DNA from: a virus
Virus record (IMG/VR): IMGVR_UViG_3300003631_000007
Span: 1-39,557 of that record
Length of the DNA: 39,557 bases
Strand: one strand, 5' to 3'
Within the stretch, counting starts at the first letter, position 1, and each line of letters begins with the position of its first letter. Under the pieces are notes generated by a model. The model had not been told where the DNA came from. It did no database searches and saw nothing but the letters and a program-made list of their open reading frames with translations. The translations under genes and the position numbers were made by a program. Shown in pieces: positions 36,315-39,557 of this stretch.

Positions 36315-38333
36315 ATGTTCAGTCTCGACATTGAACACGACAACAGCACCGACACGCTTCGGATTCTCTCGCCCGACGAGTTGGGGGATGATAACGCCCC
36401 AAGCCTCCAAAGTCTTAGCACGACACGCAGGCTCACCAAACAACCCGAATGGCCGGATCGGGCGGAATGTATTGTCTATCAAGACGCTTGGGAAGAGGTT
36501 GAACAAGACCTTGATGAGACGGATGATAGGCTACTCATTCGTGAAGATGGAAACATTATATTCGGGGGTCGGCTTACGGACGCTGAAATCAACGGGACGA
36601 CCGTTTCGGTGATTATTAACTCCCCGAAACGCGACGCGATTGACGCCGAACCGAGCGGGGGGAATGACATTTACCCACCTCAAGAGGACAGTTCAATCGT
36701 TACCAATGAACTACTCCCGAGAGTAAACACGGTTGACGCTGGCACGATTGAAACAGTTGAAAGTGGGATTTCGTTTAGTGAATCTCATGCCAGCCCCGGT
36801 AAGTCGCTCAGCAAACTCGGGCGGGAAGCCGACGCTGAAATCCGATACCGCGCGACAGAGAACACATTTGAAGTTGATTATGTTAGCCGGCTTGGGGATG
36901 ACCGAACAGATGAGCTAATCGCGCCGGGGAGTGCCACAGTCGTTAGTGAGCCACGAATCCGCGAGAACACGACTGAAAACGTTACGCATGTGATTGTGTT
37001 GGGTGCGGGTGAAGGAACGGCACAGACGCGCGCAGAGGCGGTTGTAAGCGGTTTTGATCCGAACACCGACCGTCCGGTATATCGGCAGCGAAAAGACAAA
37101 GACATCCAGAGTCAAGACCGCGCAGAGTCATTAGCGCAAACGTTAGTCAATGAGTATGACGGCGAACCCGAGTATTTAGAGGTTGACTGTGAAGTGCCGG
37201 CGTCAGTAGCCCCGAAGATTGGAGATACGTTTACGGTTCAACTCCCGGAAAACGGCGTGGATTCGGAGTTGCGTGTTATTACCCGCGAGCGGCTTGTTGA
37301 TTCGGGAGGTGATAGATACCGACTTGTGTTATCCAACCGGCGACACACGGCAGACCTAAAGGGCGAGCAAAACCGGGTAGAACTTGAATCCCTGTCTGAA
37401 GGGAACGCGGGCCAATACTATGCCTTTGCCGATGGAGAAGGGTGGGACGCGCTTGATAGTAGCGAGCCGTATGAATTTAGTGTATATCGCCCACCGAACA
37501 CTATCGGTGAACTCCGAGCCGTGTTGCGCGTTGAATCCCGGCCGTATCGCCTTCGGGCGGCGCAGTCAGGGCACACGCATGACGTTGATATTGGCGTCAC
37601 GTCGGCGTCAAACGATGACTTTGAGGCGCTTGCTGCGTCACAGCAAAATACAACTGGCACGGCGCTTGATAACTTCAACACAATTGAAGACACCTTCTCC
37701 CCCGGAAGTGTTGACACGTCAGAGGTGTTAGTCGGTGCTTCACTCCGCGTTGATGCCGGAGGATCACGCTCGGATTCAAACCTTGAGTTCGGATGGCAAG
37801 TTTACTTCCAAAATCAAGACACGGGTTATGAACAGTTCCTCGGCAACTATCGCTTCACAATCAACACCGACGAAAACCCTGTTGGAAGTATTAACATAAT
37901 CAACCGCGAGGCGGATTTTGTCTTTGCCGTTGATCCAACAAACTGCCGGAATGAGACGCTTGAATTGCGGTTTGAGCCGTTCTTTATCGAAGACCCCGAT
38001 AATATCGCAAGTCAATGCTCCTTTAGTGTGTTCTCAAATTGGATTGCGGTCGGCCAACACACACATAATGTTAATGCGACGGAAACCACCTCCTCGACAG
38101 CCGCCGTTGAACCGGGGATTGTTGAGCAAACCAATGAAACAGTTTCCGGTGTTGATGTAACTGTCGCAGGGAATACCGTCACAACCAACTTAGACCACCC
38201 AATAGATGAGTCAATAGACCTTGAAGGCGTGTTAAGCGACGGGCGCAATGACATTGAAATAACCAGCGACACACTCGGAGAAATCCGAGCAACGCTTGAG
38301 TACGAAGCGATCAAAAACGCGGACTCACGATAA
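36315..38333 (+). CDS. Tail hub/baseplate protein with HxH motifs
   Basis: A 672-aa protein right after the tape measure. The N-terminal about 340 residues have the pattern of siphovirus tail-hub proteins (FSLDIEHDNSTDTLRI, LLIREDGNIIFGGRLTDAEI, ITRERLVDSGGDRYRLVLSN). The C-terminal part has two HTH triplets, GHTHDV (about 420) and QHTHNV (about 582), like the metal-binding HxH motifs of phage fibre tips, followed by collagen-free beta segments. It probably links the tail to receptor-binding parts. Confidence 0.75.
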   Translation: MFSLDIEHDNSTDTLRILSPDELGDDNAPSLQSLSTTRRLTKQPEWPDRAECIVYQDAWEEVEQDLDETDDRLLIREDGNIIFGGRLTDAEINGTTVSVIINSPKRDAIDAEPSGGNDIYPPQEDSSIVTNELLPRVNTVDAGTIETVESGISFSESHASPGKSLSKLGREADAEIRYRATENTFEVDYVSRLGDDRTDELIAPGSATVVSEPRIRENTTENVTHVIVLGAGEGTAQTRAEAVVSGFDPNTDRPVYRQRKDKDIQSQDRAESLAQTLVNEYDGEPEYLEVDCEVPASVAPKIGDTFTVQLPENGVDSELRVITRERLVDSGGDRYRLVLSNRRHTADLKGEQNRVELESLSEGNAGQYYAFADGEGWDALDSSEPYEFSVYRPPNTIGELRAVLRVESRPYRLRAAQSGHTHDVDIGVTSASNDDFEALAASQQNTTGTALDNFNTIEDTFSPGSVDTSEVLVGASLRVDAGGSRSDSNLEFGWQVYFQNQDTGYEQFLGNYRFTINTDENPVGSINIINREADFVFAVDPTNCRNETLELRFEPFFIEDPDNIASQCSFSVFSNWIAVGQHTHNVNATETTSSTAAVEPGIVEQTNETVSGVDVTVAGNTVTTNLDHPIDESIDLEGVLSDGRNDIEITSDTLGEIRATLEYEAIKNADSR

Positions 38334-38336
38334 CTA

Positions 38337-38798
38337 ATGCCACAAATCCCAAACCGAACTAAAACATTGACGTTCACCGGCAGTCTAGACCTCGCAAACG
38401 ACGACCTTCGCGTTGCGTTATACGACGACTCAACGGCGTTTAGTTTTGATCCTGATATTCATGACTTTGTAGGGGATGTGCTTGATGGTGGGACGACCGC
38501 CGCGGAACCTACGGACGCGAGCTATTCCCGGCAATCACTATCCGGGCAAACAGTTACAACCAACAACACAAATGATGAAACTGTATTTGACGCCGATGAC
38601 GTGACGTTTTCCTCGCTTTCAACGACCAACCAAATTCAGGGCTTGATTGTATTCCGGCAAGAAACCGACGACACCGACTCGTCAATTGTGTTCGTGATTG
38701 ACGACGCGGATCAGTCGGGGCTGCCGGTGGAGACGAACGGCACCGACTTCATCGTCGAGTGGTCGACTGACGGCGTGGTTCTCGGCAGCGAGGTGTGA
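38337..38798 (+). CDS. Minor tail/virion protein, widespread phage type
   Basis: A 153-aa beta-rich protein with the pattern TLTFTGSLDLANDDLRVALY, ASYSRQSLSGQTVTTNN, FDADDVTFSSLSTTNQIQG, FIVEWSTDGVV. The same arrangement occurs in many phage virion proteins near tail fibres. Base composition changes inside its last 35 codons (from about 38690), marking the start of a more G+C-rich segment. Confidence 0.75.
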   Translation: MPQIPNRTKTLTFTGSLDLANDDLRVALYDDSTAFSFDPDIHDFVGDVLDGGTTAAEPTDASYSRQSLSGQTVTTNNTNDETVFDADDVTFSSLSTTNQIQGLIVFRQETDDTDSSIVFVIDDADQSGLPVETNGTDFIVEWSTDGVVLGSEV

Positions 38799-38799
38799 C

Positions 38800-39557
38800 A
38801 TGACGGATCTCGGCTGGTCGACGAATACGGACTGGACGACCGCGCAGGCAACGACGAACATCGACATTAACTCGGGGACGTTCGAGCTGGCGGATGCAAT
38901 ACCCGACAGCGTCGGGATGTTTCAAGACCCCCAGTATCGGTTCTGGGCTGGCTCTATATCGGCCAGCGATGGGGATTCTCCCGTTTGGTTCCCGGAGGTA
39001 TTGGCAATCCTGCCTGACGCATCTGCGGTCGGCGCGCCCATCTACCGAGCAAATAAAAACGGGGTTAGCGACACCGTTGAATACGATGGCGTGGACGATG
39101 GCCACGACTGGGATGGGGAAGACGGGAGCGTTAGTGGAGACACTTGGTCGATTGCGGCACTCGTCTGGGTGCGGTCCGGGTCGTCAGCCAATTCTGGAGT
39201 GTTCTCGTGGGGGACGACCAACGACGCAGTTTTCTCCATCAACGATGGAAACGCGCTAACCGTCCAAATCATTGACATTAAAGACCCCGGAACCTATGGA
39301 AGCATCCCACAGGGACAATTTGCTACTGTCGGGGTGAGTTTCAGCAACGGCGATTACAACTTCTATATTGACGGTTCGAACGTTGGGGGCGAGAGTACAG
39401 GAACACCTGACAGTATCGACGCGGGGAATATCGGGGTTGGGTATCAACGACCACAATCGGATAGGTACTTCGACGGTTTCGTGGCCGAAGAAATAATCTC
39501 GAATAGCGCCGAGTCGAACCAAGCGTTTAGCGACTACCACACGGACCGTCTCGGATG
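38800..39557 (+). CDS. LamG/concanavalin-like adhesin (start; ends at base 100 on the circle)
   Basis: ATG 38800 follows the previous stop by one base. The frame stays open to the window end and, through the 99-bp overlap, stops at 98-100: 252 aa. Motifs of LamG-like sugar-binding domains are visible: VEYDGVDDGHDW, SIAALVWVRSGS, the Gly-rich turn YNFYIDGSNVGG and the end FDGFVAEEIISNS. It is likely a receptor-binding tail fibre. Base composition is more G+C-rich than the upstream tail genes, as if exchanged between viruses. Confidence 0.85.
   Translation, partial: MTDLGWSTNTDWTTAQATTNIDINSGTFELADAIPDSVGMFQDPQYRFWAGSISASDGDSPVWFPEVLAILPDASAVGAPIYRANKNGVSDTVEYDGVDDGHDWDGEDGSVSGDTWSIAALVWVRSGSSANSGVFSWGTTNDAVFSINDGNALTVQIIDIKDPGTYGSIPQGQFATVGVSFSNGDYNFYIDGSNVGGESTGTPDSIDAGNIGVGYQRPQSDRYFDGFVAEEIISNSAESNQAFSDYHTDRLG
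39459..39557. repeat. Terminal direct repeat, right copy
   Basis: Identical to bases 1-99; see the left copy. Removing one copy gives a 39,458-bp circle in which all genes at the join are intact. Confidence 0.95.

Overview
This window reads as a complete, circular genome of a tailed virus (siphovirus-like Caudoviricetes) of a halophilic archaeon. The first 99 bases and the last 99 bases are identical (1-99 = 39459-39557), so the unique circle is 39,458 bp and one gene (38800 through the junction to base 100) is cut by the ends. Haloarchaeal origin is inferred from the acidic proteins (D/E-rich throughout), an archaeal MCM helicase and Hjc resolvase, a Tat-type signal peptide, TATA-box promoters about 25-35 nt before start codons with almost no leader, and dozens of tiny zinc-ribbon proteins typical of haloarchaeal viruses. 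No integrase, DNA polymerase, PCNA, tRNA, IS element or CRISPR array was seen.

Layout. (i) 38800-2560: end of the late region: LamG-like adhesin (across the junction), a chimeric tail protein with triple repeats, a membrane-anchored protein and a Tat-exported protein broken by a frameshift. (ii) 2606-4336, minus strand: six-gene early operon (SWIM zinc protein, zinc proteins, putative single-strand annealing protein). (iii) 4337-4421: divergent promoter region. (iv) 4422-17398, plus strand: long early/middle region of over 40 mostly small genes, usually joined by 4-bp ATGA-type overlaps: HNH-AbrB fusion, possible nuclease, Hjc, three tandem His/Cys mini-proteins, a structured intergenic RNA element (7232-7413), GIY-YIG-like protein, RHH protein plus MCM helicase, winged-helix and RHH regulators, cytosine-C5 methyltransferase-like protein, a primase-like protein and a DUF4258/BrnT-like protein. 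(v) 17456-20493: packaging: TerS, then a minus-strand HNH cassette (18037-18920 plus a 39-aa AbrB-like gene), then TerL. (vi) 20498-29908: head: structural protein, portal with C-terminal extra domains, HTH-metallophosphoesterase, Mu F-like minor head protein, protease-scaffold fusion, decoration-like protein, major capsid protein. (vii) 29910-38798: connector, neck and tail genes: tail tube, tail assembly chaperone with a canonical -1 slippery site, tape measure, tail hub, minor tail protein.

How it works together. Two divergent early promoters share the neighbourhood of a regulatory region. A recurring TATA element close to CTATAAGTRG appears before several operons. Replication probably relies on virus-coded MCM recruiting host polymerase, with Hjc and the putative annealing protein resolving concatemers for headful-type packaging by TerS/TerL. 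The three most abundant virion genes (decoration-like, major capsid, tail tube) contain no TTA codon that I could find, while neighbours use TTA freely, which suggests translational selection.

The most unusual signal is at 7232-7413: a perfect inverted repeat, a TATA box, and, starting almost exactly where transcription should begin, complementary segments that fold into a closed three-way-junction RNA just before a zinc-protein gene.
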